From: Noviherbaspirillum malthae
GTDB taxonomy: Bacteria > Pseudomonadota > Gammaproteobacteria > Burkholderiales > Burkholderiaceae_D
Reading direction: 5' to 3'
Assembly (NCBI RefSeq): GCF_015352985.1
Contig: NZ_JACYXF010000049.1
Coordinates: 1-48,878, forward strand
DNA length: 48,878 nt
Numbering within the stretch: position 1 is the first letter of the stretch; each line of letters begins with the position of its first letter. This document shows positions 26,031 to 34,115 of the stretch, piece by piece. The notes below the pieces were generated by a model. It worked only from the letters and a program-made list of their open reading frames with translations, did no database searches and was not told the DNA's origin. A program made the translations under genes and the position numbers.

Positions 26031-27059
26031 ATGGAAGAGCAAACAATTGTTGCACTCGACGCTGGACGCAGCGCCATGAAGGCAATCGCATATGCCAATG
26101 GGATTAAGACTGAGACGGTTATCCCGTCAATCGTCGCTCCATGGGAGTCGATCTCTGACGACGCTCAGGCTGAGAAAGCCGAGATTGAAACAGTCGAAGT
26201 GTTCGGAAGAAAGTATTTTTGTGGTGAAACGGCCCGGATCGTTTCGGGAACCAGCATGATGACCGGCCTTGACGATAATTGGCACACCACAAAAGAATAT
26301 CGTGCCCTATGTCTTGCGGCTATAAAGAAGCTTGTTCACATGGGCGTGCCGGGGTTGACGAATCCGTTGGTAATCGTGGGTACCCCGGCAAAGCTATTCC
26401 AAGCGCATCGCGCCAAGCATCAGGAAGTTACGGCACAAACCATCAATGGCACTGTGCGGGCAATAAGCCAACCTATGGGCGCGTACTTTTCCTACCTTCT
26501 CGATGATCGTGGAGTGCCGCACCGGGATCGCCTATTCAGGAAAAATGGTAGTAAACGTTCATGGGGCATCATTGAGATTGGCCACTTCACGACCGACTTC
26601 GTACTCATCCGGGAAGGCGCTCCGATCGATAATAGCTTCAGGTCTTGCGAAGGTATGTCAGTAGCATCTGATCGGTTGATGCAGATCCTCACCAACAAAG
26701 GTTATAACAACCAGACCCCACTCAAGTGTGCAACATCGCTAGTCACTGGCACTGTGAGTCTGCGGGGCGAAGACGTCTCGGTATCCGCCGAGGTCAACGA
26801 AGCGGCCGGGTATGTTGCTGAACGGATTCTGACAATGGCAATAAATACATTTTCTGCGGTACGGGAAGATCTCGATGGATTCCTAATCGGCGGTGGTGGA
26901 GCGTCACTGATATTTCCTCACCTACAAGGTTCTCTGCACAACGCAGTGCTCCTTGAAAACCCCAGAATGGCCGTAGCAGAGGGTTATATCAAATTTGGAA
27001 CGAGTGCCATACTTAGGGCCACACGTGCACAAAAACTGATGGTTGAGGCAAATGGCTAA
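26031..27059 (+). CDS. parM: ParM/StbA-like plasmid segregation actin
   Basis: A 342-aa actin-fold ATPase. Phosphate-1 motif LDAGRSAMKAIAY is at residues 9-21, phosphate-2 IIEIGHFTTDFVLI at about 182-195 and adenosine motif FLIGGGGASLIF at about 286-297. ParM polymers push plasmid copies apart. In phosphate-2 the usual first Asp is Glu here. AAGGGAATC lies upstream of ATG 26031 and six tandem repeats lie 63 bp before it. The next gene starts inside its 3' end, so the two are coupled, as in parMR operons. The family is clear; close homologue not named. Confidence 0.82.
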   Translation: MEEQTIVALDAGRSAMKAIAYANGIKTETVIPSIVAPWESISDDAQAEKAEIETVEVFGRKYFCGETARIVSGTSMMTGLDDNWHTTKEYRALCLAAIKKLVHMGVPGLTNPLVIVGTPAKLFQAHRAKHQEVTAQTINGTVRAISQPMGAYFSYLLDDRGVPHRDRLFRKNGSKRSWGIIEIGHFTTDFVLIREGAPIDNSFRSCEGMSVASDRLMQILTNKGYNNQTPLKCATSLVTGTVSLRGEDVSVSAEVNEAAGYVAERILTMAINTFSAVREDLDGFLIGGGGASLIFPHLQGSLHNAVLLENPRMAVAEGYIKFGTSAILRATRAQKLMVEANG

Positions 27060-27588
27060 CGGGGGTGAAGACATCGGCGATGACGAGGAGAAGAGCCGGC
27101 GAATCCATATCATCATCAAGGCTGAAGACTGTCCTGGGTTTCTGAGCCATCTCAGCTCACTGCCGCATGGAGCCGAAGGACCTTTGATTCGCGCTATTCT
27201 CTTCGACTGGTATAGTAAGCAGAAAAACGAGGGTACTTTGGATTCAACCGTGGCGGCGTTTCTAAAGAGCCTCAACGGCAAGAAGAGAGGCCGCATCACA
27301 ACAGTGGCACCTATCATAGGGACCAAAACGCGGCACTCCTCTACCGTAATGCCCGCACAGTCTGAAACTCGTAGGACGCCTACGCTGGAGACCTTACCAT
27401 CGGCCTCGGCGCTCAGCGCGCCATTAGGCGTTGGTAATAGTGAATCCCAAAGATCCGAAGAACGGGTGGAGCCAGAGAACCCCTCTTCGGAGTCGGTAGT
27501 TGGTGAAGGTAAATCGGACGGCACTTTCGCCAATGAAGACTGGGACCTCGTGGGTGCTACTGGTAACCTCTTCGACATCTCCTTGTAA
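27052..27588 (+). CDS. Probable ParR-like partition adaptor
   Basis: A 178-aa protein starting at ATG 27052, overlapping the parM stop by eight bases, with TTGAGGCAA upstream. The N-terminal 65 residues (RRIHIIIKAEDCPGFLSHLSSLPHGAEGPLIRAILFDWYSK) read like a strand-helix-helix ribbon-helix-helix domain, the DNA-binding fold of ParR proteins. The rest is Ser/Pro/Thr-rich and probably flexible, with an acidic-hydrophobic end (EDWDLVGATGNLFDISL) that could contact the filament tip. Called from context and layout; no sequence family match is claimed. Confidence 0.6.
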   Translation: MANGGEDIGDDEEKSRRIHIIIKAEDCPGFLSHLSSLPHGAEGPLIRAILFDWYSKQKNEGTLDSTVAAFLKSLNGKKRGRITTVAPIIGTKTRHSSTVMPAQSETRRTPTLETLPSASALSAPLGVGNSESQRSEERVEPENPSSESVVGEGKSDGTFANEDWDLVGATGNLFDISL

Positions 27589-27636
27589 AGGCCGTGGGAA
27601 TTGGTTCAACTGACCTAAGATAGAGGTGCAATAGGG

Positions 27637-28215
27637 ATGGGACACGACGATTACCTTTCTACCAAGGAACTACTGGCGCGCGGTTGGACTAAGAGACTGA
27701 TTGGCCTTTTCCTTGTGAAGCCAGATAAGACGGTGCCCAATCCCTACAAACCCGGAAGCCATCCAAAGGCCTTATACCTCTGTAGGCGTGTTGAAGAGGT
27801 GGAACAAAGCGATGTGTTTGGAAGTGAAAAAGCCAGATCAATAAGCTATTCGCGACGTCTAGAGCAGGGGACGGAAGTCAAGTTTGCACAACTGACTGCG
27901 ATCGCCAACGACATTGTGCTACCTGAACTTACGCTATCAATCGATGACTTGCTTTCCGAGGCCTCAACAAGGCGTAATGCCATTTCCGCTTCACGGATTA
28001 CCTCAGATACCCAGGTTGCGCTAGACATTTTGCTTGATACGATAAAGTCGCTGGAGTGGCACTTAGATCCGTTTATGTGGCATCCCGGCATAAGGCATGC
28101 AAGGAAACTGCTCCGAGGCAGGATGCTTGCACATATCATCGACCACTATCCGGCCTTGGCTGCAGATGCTCGTGAGCGAGGCGAGCAAGACAATGGTGAT
28201 CCGGGAGAGTGGTAA
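27637..28215 (+). CDS. Hypothetical protein with MerR-like N-terminus, 192 aa
   Basis: Start ATG 27637 with AGAGG upstream. The N-terminal 52 residues (LSTKELLARGWTKRLIGLFLVKPDKTVPNPYKPGSHPKALYLCRRVEEVE) resemble a small winged helix seen in several plasmid and phage proteins (helix, strand, then arginine-linked helix). The C-terminal half is helical (VALDILLDTIKSLEWHLDPFMWHPGIRHARKLLRG). Downstream of the par-like genes on the same strand; function unknown. Confidence 0.55.
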   Translation: MGHDDYLSTKELLARGWTKRLIGLFLVKPDKTVPNPYKPGSHPKALYLCRRVEEVEQSDVFGSEKARSISYSRRLEQGTEVKFAQLTAIANDIVLPELTLSIDDLLSEASTRRNAISASRITSDTQVALDILLDTIKSLEWHLDPFMWHPGIRHARKLLRGRMLAHIIDHYPALAADARERGEQDNGDPGEW

Positions 28216-28231
28216 TCTAAGGAGCAGTCAC

Positions 28232-28675
28232 ATGAAGCGCAGCGACAACGACAATACAAATTTCATAGGCCAGGATTGGGCAACTTTCAACAGACTGCGC
28301 TTCCTCAGGTCAGTTGCTGCCGGCAAGGCGCCGAAACCGGCGTATATCGCCGGCATCAACGCACGGAACGTCTGGGGGGCCGATGTATCGGGGAACGATC
28401 CACGTTCCGTGAAGGCCACCCTCGCAGGTCGCGGCGACCTCCGTGCCTTCTGGTGGAACTTGAATCAACGACTGCACAATACGATATTCCCTCGTTCGAC
28501 ACTACAGGATGCGATGTATCAATTTCACCGGCGGCACGGCAATATCACTTTGTGGCGCCTTGAACTTGCCCGAGATTACTGGGAAATCGTTGGTGCAGTA
28601 CGGAAGGGAGGGGTTGGTGAGGGTATTGCAACCGCGATGAGACAGCTGCTCGGCGCGCTCAAAAAGGGTGCGTGA
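28232..28675 (+). CDS. Hypothetical protein, 147 aa
   Basis: Not recognised. AAGGAG (28219-28224) sets the start at ATG 28232; the longer frame is not used. The protein is basic and helical, with NRLRFLRSVAAGKAPKPAYIAGINARNVWG and a Trp-rich middle (LRAFWWNLNQRLH, ITLWRLELARDYWEIV). It closes the plus-strand block before the bidirectional terminator facing pilV. Confidence 0.55.
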   Translation: MKRSDNDNTNFIGQDWATFNRLRFLRSVAAGKAPKPAYIAGINARNVWGADVSGNDPRSVKATLAGRGDLRAFWWNLNQRLHNTIFPRSTLQDAMYQFHRRHGNITLWRLELARDYWEIVGAVRKGGVGEGIATAMRQLLGALKKGA

Positions 28676-28730
28676 GAGCTATATGATGTAGACTGCCCAG
28701 CGTAACGGACCGCACCTATCGTTGAAATAA

Positions 28731-28755
28731 AGCCCTGCGAATGCAGGGCTTTTTA
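28731..28755. terminator. Bidirectional intrinsic terminator between the plus-strand block and pilV
   Basis: AGCCCTGC (28731-28738) pairs with GCAGGGCT (28743-28750) over a 4-base loop. TTTTTA follows on the plus strand and TTTATTTC on the minus strand. It lies between convergent genes and can end transcription both ways. Confidence 0.85.
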
Positions 28756-28762
28756 CATTTCA

Positions 28763-29935
28763 CTAACCGCCGTTTGGATCAGCTAGGCAGCTCGTGCCAA
28801 GGCCGGTAACGGCCCTTCCGTTGTTGAATACCTGAATGTAGCCGTACTTACTTCCATCTCCGGTCGCTGTGTAACTGAAGACACCCTCAGTACCGAGGTT
28901 CACATCCTTTCCGTAGGCGTTAGCTGCCATCAAGCCGTTGATATCGCCAGCGTCCGTGGCGTAGATCTGCACGATCGAATTGGAAGGTCCGTATATATAT
29001 TTCTTACATCCCATTTCTGCGGCCGAGAATCCAGGATTGTCGGAGTTGTTGGTCCACTTACCGCCTTTGCAAACCAGCAGATTGCCGAATGCATCCTTGT
29101 CGATTGTGCCAGCAGCTGCGGTGCAGGGATTTCCCGCAACTGGGTCACCGCCACTATCGGCGCCTGGCGTCACTGTACCGCCAACGACTACCGTTTTATC
29201 AACCTTCACATCCCCACCGAATTCGCCGTGGTTCACGTTGACGATATTGTGTCCACCTGCCTTGATGTCGCCCGTCATCTCGTTGCCGCCATCGATACGA
29301 AGAAACTTCGACATTACGCTGGAACCGTACCCACCCCGGATAGCAACGATTCCAGCCTGACCGGTTGGGTTCATTACCGGCGTCGACCAGCTTCCGTTGT
29401 AGCCATTAAAGACGCTAGGATTGGCCGCCGGCGAGTAGCCAGACATTGCGCCGACCATTTTCACAATACGACCGGCACCGGCTTCATCGGCCGCGGAGAG
29501 CCCAGGACGGGTAATTGGCTTTGTTGTGTGAGTGAGCCAGTCAAGGTCACACTTCTCGACCACGCAACCGGCCGGGACGCGCTCAATAACCGTGGACATC
29601 TGGCCGCCGGGGATATGCGTCGGATCGAAGCCGGAAGGGAGCATGCCGATGTTGACGAGCTCCAGCAGCGTTGGGCGAGACGGGTCGGCCACGCCAGGCA
29701 CCGGGAGCGAGCCCTCGCGAATTTCGTAGGCGTACTTAGCGGTGTAGTTTTCGACAGCAATGCCAACGTTGCGAATGGCATGGCCAGCCGCATCAAGGTT
29801 TCGGTCAAATTGAGACTGCGCTCGAATGTAGAGCGTACCCGAGATCGCGACCGCAGTAATGGCTGTAACGCCGATCAATTCTATTAAGGTCACGCCAGAT
29901 TGCGGCTTCGTTGATGGTGGTGGGTGCAATCGCAT
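28763..29935 (-). CDS. pilV: PilV, type IVb pilus tip adhesin (minor pilin)
   Basis: A 390-aa prepilin-like protein. The 14-residue leader ends in Gly and is followed by VTLIELIGVTAITAVAISG, a type IV pilin cleavage site and N-terminal helix with Glu5. The long beta-rich body (NGYNGSWSTPVMNPTGQAGIVAIRGGYGSSVM, KFLRIDGGNEMTGDIKAGGHNI) and variable-looking C-terminus match IncI-type PilV, which sits at the pilus tip and selects recipient surfaces. No inverted C-terminal cassettes are found, so there is no shufflon. ATG 29935 has GGAGAG upstream and is better than TTG 29938. Last gene of the pil cluster. Confidence 0.82.
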   Translation of the reverse strand: MRLHPPPSTKPQSGVTLIELIGVTAITAVAISGTLYIRAQSQFDRNLDAAGHAIRNVGIAVENYTAKYAYEIREGSLPVPGVADPSRPTLLELVNIGMLPSGFDPTHIPGGQMSTVIERVPAGCVVEKCDLDWLTHTTKPITRPGLSAADEAGAGRIVKMVGAMSGYSPAANPSVFNGYNGSWSTPVMNPTGQAGIVAIRGGYGSSVMSKFLRIDGGNEMTGDIKAGGHNIVNVNHGEFGGDVKVDKTVVVGGTVTPGADSGGDPVAGNPCTAAAGTIDKDAFGNLLVCKGGKWTNNSDNPGFSAAEMGCKKYIYGPSNSIVQIYATDAGDINGLMAANAYGKDVNLGTEGVFSYTATGDGSKYGYIQVFNNGRAVTGLGTSCLADPNGG

Positions 29936-29969
29936 CAAACTCTCCAGTTAGTCGACGGTATAAAACATA

Positions 29970-30000
29970 AGGGCTTACGTTGCTGTGCAACGTAAGCCCT
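29970..30000 (-). terminator. Perfect 14-bp hairpin between pilS and pilV
   Basis: AGGGCTTACGTTGC (29970-29983) and GCAACGTAAGCCCT (29987-30000) form a perfect stem with a 3-base loop. On the minus strand it is followed by TATGTTTTAT, a modest T-rich tail. Placed after the major pilin gene and before the tip adhesin gene, it probably lets most transcripts end or be protected here, giving more pilin than adhesin. Confidence 0.8.
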
Positions 30001-30036
30001 GAATAGCGGCTCTACGCGAGACCTACATGGCCGGCG

Positions 30037-30594
30037 TTATGCTTTTTGGCGCTCAAAAATGATCGTATTACCTGCTGCATTGTTATTGCATGCTCCTACG
30101 AGAGCGCCTTCCTGTACCGTTGTATCAGTCGGCGCCTTCACAACTGTCCCATTCACGCTGACGCGCTGGAAAGAAGATCCTTGCGCCTTTGTGAAATTGA
30201 GGCAGGTTTTTTCATCAAGTCGGTCGTTGGTCACCGCCACTGCATCATTCGGATTGTTCAACGATGCAGCAGCATAGGTCGCGTTGCCGCCAAATTTCGT
30301 GGTGATCACATTGGTACCTTGAATTGCATCCGGAGGGATTGCACCGATGCGAATTGCCAAGGCGTTGTCAACGGCGGAGGTGTCCGGCGACGTGGCAAGG
30401 AAGTTCATAACCTTTTCCATACCAAATTGCAGGCGCTTGCCTTCGGTGTCGATCTTGTTATCACCACGTACTAAAGTGATGATGCCCACGACGCTTGCCA
30501 GAACCAGCGCGGCGATGACCATGTACACCATCAGTTCGATCAGTGTCACACCTTTTTGAGCCTTCAGTGTCTTCAAATTCTGCAGTTGTTTCAT
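30037..30594 (-). CDS. pilS: PilS, type IVb major pilin
   Basis: A 185-aa prepilin: 15-residue leader MKQLQNLKTLKAQKG, cleavage before VTLIELMVYMVIAALVLASVVGIITLV with Glu5. The mature body has two cysteines (CLNFT and GACNNN) likely forming the C-terminal disulfide loop. It matches the layout of R64 PilS-type pilins of thin, liquid-mating pili. AAGGAGAA precedes ATG 30594. A prepilin peptidase (PilU) is not in the window. The strong hairpin downstream suggests high expression relative to pilV. Confidence 0.85.
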   Translation of the reverse strand: MKQLQNLKTLKAQKGVTLIELMVYMVIAALVLASVVGIITLVRGDNKIDTEGKRLQFGMEKVMNFLATSPDTSAVDNALAIRIGAIPPDAIQGTNVITTKFGGNATYAAASLNNPNDAVAVTNDRLDEKTCLNFTKAQGSSFQRVSVNGTVVKAPTDTTVQEGALVGACNNNAAGNTIIFERQKA

Positions 30595-30617
30595 GACTAT
30601 TCTCCTTACGGTTGGAA

Positions 30618-31721
30618 TTAAAAACTATTGGTTTGGGTGTACTGACTGAGTTTTGCAGACAGCGTTAGGGTGTCGTAAGCGATGTAGCCGATTACCGTCC
30701 ATGCCGCGAACTTGATGCAGCCGGCGATCATTACTACATTGCTCTTGACGATCTTGAGCATGTCGTCAACGTTCTCGAAGCCGATGCGACGCATTGCCTC
30801 TTCCAGCTTTCCTGAATTGTTGAAGCTCATGAGTTGCTCGATGACCGGCCCAGGCAACAGACCGGTGTCCAGCGCACCGACCACCATCTGACCATCCGGA
30901 TCGATACCACCTACGAGGGGATATCCATCCGCGATACGCGATCGCATAATCTCGAGGTGCCATCTAATGTATGCGTTCTCGCGGTCGATGACGGTGGCGA
31001 TTACTTCATCAAGTTGCACCCCATTTCGAATCATTCCCGAAAAAATGATGAGGAGTTCGCCAGCTTTTTTCAGACGGTAGATGTTGTAAGGGGGAACGAA
31101 AACATCCAAAACCGCACGGACGCGACCGGTTAGATTGAACAGGCTCCAAACGATGTAGGCGGCTCCGAGAATCAGCGCTGGGACGATAAACAGAGCATAT
31201 TTCAGGCTCCATTGCACGAATGGATGAACAATCTGGTAGCTAACACCGAGGCTTTTCAAGGGCATCAGACCAACAAATTCCGGAATGATCGTAAGACCAA
31301 AGAAGAAAACGACCGCGACCGAGATTGATAGCATCACGCAGGGGAACCATAGCGCCGTCATGATCATTTCTCTGATCTTGGCCATCGATTGGTTCAGGAA
31401 TCGTGCGGTGCGTACCCCTTCAATGACGTTGTTGACCTTCTCTCCAGTATGGATCATCAGTACGTTGAGATCCGAAAGTATGCCGTCGCCGCTCTCGCTG
31501 AAGGCCTGGCCCTCGGCCATACGCACGCCAAGTTCGCCGATCACTGGAGCGACGAATGAACCCTGTGCCTCGGCGGCGGCTTGACGAGAGACCATGAACT
31601 TCGTAAGCGGGATGCTGAGCTCCATCTGTTGAAGGAGCTCACCAAAGAAGTTATCTACCCCTTTTCGGAAGGCGAGTACCCTGAGCCCGAACAGGAATTG
31701 ATTTGTTTGCGTATTGCTCAA
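30618..31721 (-). CDS. pilR: PilR, inner-membrane platform protein (GspF family)
   Basis: A 367-aa GspF-like protein with three strong membrane segments (WFPCVMLSISVAVVFFFGLTII, ALFIVPALILGAAYIVWSLF and a C-terminal one) and repeated cytoplasmic domains (GVRMAEGQAFSESGDGILSDLNVLMIHTGEKV; FSGMIRNGVQLDEVIATV). It anchors the assembly ATPase PilQ and the pilin. The start appears to be TTG 31721 overlapping the pilQ stop (TTGA), with GGAGAG upstream. Confidence 0.85.
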   Translation of the reverse strand: MSNTQTNQFLFGLRVLAFRKGVDNFFGELLQQMELSIPLTKFMVSRQAAAEAQGSFVAPVIGELGVRMAEGQAFSESGDGILSDLNVLMIHTGEKVNNVIEGVRTARFLNQSMAKIREMIMTALWFPCVMLSISVAVVFFFGLTIIPEFVGLMPLKSLGVSYQIVHPFVQWSLKYALFIVPALILGAAYIVWSLFNLTGRVRAVLDVFVPPYNIYRLKKAGELLIIFSGMIRNGVQLDEVIATVIDRENAYIRWHLEIMRSRIADGYPLVGGIDPDGQMVVGALDTGLLPGPVIEQLMSFNNSGKLEEAMRRIGFENVDDMLKIVKSNVVMIAGCIKFAAWTVIGYIAYDTLTLSAKLSQYTQTNSF

Positions 31722-33529
31722 GCTGCTCTCCGATTTTTCATCGCGTAGAGTTCGAAGGACTCGAACACCGATTCAACTTCCCTTGGATCGACGGTGCCAG
31801 TCAATACCTTGTAGGTCGCGACCTCCATTGCACTCTTACCCGTCGTTGTCTGATCGTAGAGTGCGCTTTTCCTGCTGCGGAACTCACGAATCGCCTCCAA
31901 CACCTTCTTGTCACGCAGAAGGAGAAGAATCTCATCATCCGGTATTAGTACCGAGGCCGCTACTTCACGGCCGGCGATACCCGGTAAGTGGCTGACCTTC
32001 TTGCACTCGGGGCATCCTTTGCGGTTGCGAAAACGCACCATGGAAAGATCATCCGATCCAGTGGCCCGCTGTAATGTGTGCATATAGGCGGCATCGATGC
32101 CCGCTTCGTCATGCCGCAATGCGCAGTGCGGACAAACCCGTTGAATCAGGTTTTGAAAAACGCAGATGGAGAGATTGTCCGGTGTCGAGAGAAAGCCACG
32201 GTCCAGCATGAATTGGTCCGAGGCGAGTCGCTCGTAGATCCCGATGGGCGAATCAGCGTGGACGGTAGTCAGTGTCTTATGGCCGGACTGCAGGAGCTGC
32301 TGGAAGCCGGCTGCCGATTCTTTGCCTCGTAGCTCAGAGATCAATGCAATGTCCGGGTCGAGGCGAAGAATAGACTTGATGATATCGGTCACGGCATCAT
32401 CGACTGTCTGGCCTTCCCGGGTGGCGACTTGAATCTGTGTCACGCCATCCAGATCGCCCTCAACAGGATCTTCGACGGCAATCGCGATCTTTTCGCGCGT
32501 CGTAATCTGACGCATGATGTTGTAGAGCGTTTGCGTTTTCCCTGATCCGGTTTGGCCAGCAAGGATGATACTCCCGCCATTTTTGTAGCTAACCAAGCTC
32601 ATGCTGCGTGCCTGGTCCGGCATGTAACCGCGCGCCAGCAGGTCCGATTCGAGCGACTCGCCCTTCTTGGCTTTATCGCCCGACATCCACAGGATACGCA
32701 TCACGGCATGGAATCCGCTCTGGCATGGGGTCAGCTCAAAGCGTAACTTGAAGAGCTGCGTTCGGCCGTCAATTTCCAACTCCAGCGGAAACGCCGCCCG
32801 CTGTTGTGTTTCAAAGGTGAGCACCGAGCCTTTGTTCGACCCTTTTTCTGCTTGCGTACTATATGCGGCCCTTGATAGCTTTTCCAGTCGGTCATAAGAA
32901 TATGACAATCCGCTGTTGTGCACGGCGCCAAGGATACGAAAATCGATACGCGGCTGCTTCTGGTCACCGCGGAAGTGAATATCCGAAGCATCCATCTGTA
33001 CAGCGCGTTTGACCACTTCCTTGAATTCCCGAAGTGTCTCGCTGTCAACTAAAGTGGAAGTGCCCGTATGGAGGGATGTCTTTTTATTGAGTCGGTCCAA
33101 CACGGTTGTAAAGACCGTATTGGAGACCAGGTATCTTTCGAGCCGGCCCGAACTTTTCCGTTCTACAACATTCTGCAATACCTGAAGTGCAAGTGCATTT
33201 TCGAGGGCGCTGCGTACGACTATGAGAACGAGCGTCGACGAGTTAGCTTGAATCAACGCGTAGTTCTTGGCCTCCTTGCCGTACACCGTGTCCATCTCCC
33301 GGTCGATATTGACCACCTTGGCGGCGCCCCAGGTGATTTGGAGATGCTCTTCGTTGGTGACCTCGTGGTCCGTCCAGCGCGCGGAGTGTTTTGGACGTTC
33401 ATCATTAGGCCTAGTCTCCAAAGCCACTTCTTGTAGAGGATTCTGGGAGGAAGACCGGTTCGATCCTTCGGAAGAAGGGCGGCGATGGTCATTCTTCGGC
33501 TGAGAAGTTTTGTTTAATAAGCCAAGCAT
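31718..33529 (-). CDS. pilQ: PilQ, pilus assembly ATPase (GspE/PilB family)
   Basis: A 603-aa secretion ATPase. Walker A GQTGSGKT is at about residues 322-329, Walker B region LRLDPDIALISELRG at about 385-399, and a tetracysteine zinc site is formed by CPHC (about 470) and CPEC (about 507). The catalytic domain opens with VQMDASDIHFRGDQKQPRIDFRI. It powers pilin assembly. The first 100 residues are Ser-rich and poorly defined. VirB11 ATPases lack the zinc fingers and N-domain seen here, so this is the pilus ATPase. Its stop overlaps the pilR start. Confidence 0.9.
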   Translation of the reverse strand: MLGLLNKTSQPKNDHRRPSSEGSNRSSSQNPLQEVALETRPNDERPKHSARWTDHEVTNEEHLQITWGAAKVVNIDREMDTVYGKEAKNYALIQANSSTLVLIVVRSALENALALQVLQNVVERKSSGRLERYLVSNTVFTTVLDRLNKKTSLHTGTSTLVDSETLREFKEVVKRAVQMDASDIHFRGDQKQPRIDFRILGAVHNSGLSYSYDRLEKLSRAAYSTQAEKGSNKGSVLTFETQQRAAFPLELEIDGRTQLFKLRFELTPCQSGFHAVMRILWMSGDKAKKGESLESDLLARGYMPDQARSMSLVSYKNGGSIILAGQTGSGKTQTLYNIMRQITTREKIAIAVEDPVEGDLDGVTQIQVATREGQTVDDAVTDIIKSILRLDPDIALISELRGKESAAGFQQLLQSGHKTLTTVHADSPIGIYERLASDQFMLDRGFLSTPDNLSICVFQNLIQRVCPHCALRHDEAGIDAAYMHTLQRATGSDDLSMVRFRNRKGCPECKKVSHLPGIAGREVAASVLIPDDEILLLLRDKKVLEAIREFRSRKSALYDQTTTGKSAMEVATYKVLTGTVDPREVESVFESFELYAMKNRRAA

Positions 33530-33558
33530 GTGCGTGATGCGAACCAGTTAGAGGTGGT

Positions 33559-34092
33559 TTAGGGCAACGGGCGGCGCGGAGCAGCTGCAGCGGCGGGCAA
33601 CGGCATCGGCAGAGGCGAGGGGGCGTACTGGGGAGCCGCCGGCGGGAATTCTCGGATAACGTTCGCTATGCGCAACGTCACTGTCCTTGAACGTGCCTTC
33701 TTTTCCTTGCGTCGCTGTGCGGTCTTAGTCAGCTTGACCGTGCGTTCCCCAATATCTGTGAGAACCCACCCATCAATGTCCATCCCCAGCTTCAAGGGCA
33801 CGGTTGCGCCCCGATAAGCGATCGTGGCTTCAATATCGGTGCCTACGCCATAAAGGCCCGTTAGCCGCATTTCCTTCGGGTCGGCCGGAGCTCCATAACT
33901 TGCAGCTACGATTGGGGCGGTGCCTTGCTCATTTGGTGTGAGCGGGCGGCCGTTTTTGTCCTTATCGTTCGCCGCCTTGAGTGAGTCGGCATAGCGTGCC
34001 TTCTGCAATTCGTGTAATTCTTCCATTGTTACCGCTTGGGCGACAACGGAGCAGGTCGCAAGAAGGCCGAATAGGAATGCTTTCTTGATCAT
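33559..34092 (-). CDS. pilP: PilP, type IVb pilus biogenesis protein
   Basis: A 177-aa exported protein: signal peptide MIKKAFLFGLLATCSVVAQA (1-20), then a helical stretch (VTMEELHELQKARYADSLKAAND), a small beta domain (RLTGLYGVGTDIEATIAYRGATVPLKLGMDIDGWVLTDIGERTVKL) and a Pro-rich tail. This is the PilP pattern of IncI-type pilus clusters, where it links the secretin to inner-membrane parts. Its place between PilO and PilQ genes matches R64 order. Confidence 0.78.
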   Translation of the reverse strand: MIKKAFLFGLLATCSVVAQAVTMEELHELQKARYADSLKAANDKDKNGRPLTPNEQGTAPIVAASYGAPADPKEMRLTGLYGVGTDIEATIAYRGATVPLKLGMDIDGWVLTDIGERTVKLTKTAQRRKEKKARSRTVTLRIANVIREFPPAAPQYAPSPLPMPLPAAAAAPRRPLP

Positions 34093-34115
34093 AATCTGGG
34101 TCCCTTCGGTGAGCG

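Noticed and set aside
29228..29887. 219-codon plus-strand frame opposite pilV
   Set aside because: Arg/His-rich antisense shadow; pilV has a clear prepilin signal and operon context.
31718..33529. PilQ ATPase considered as VirB11
   Set aside because: The two CxxC zinc motifs, long N-terminal domain and pil neighbours identify a GspE/PilB-type pilus ATPase.
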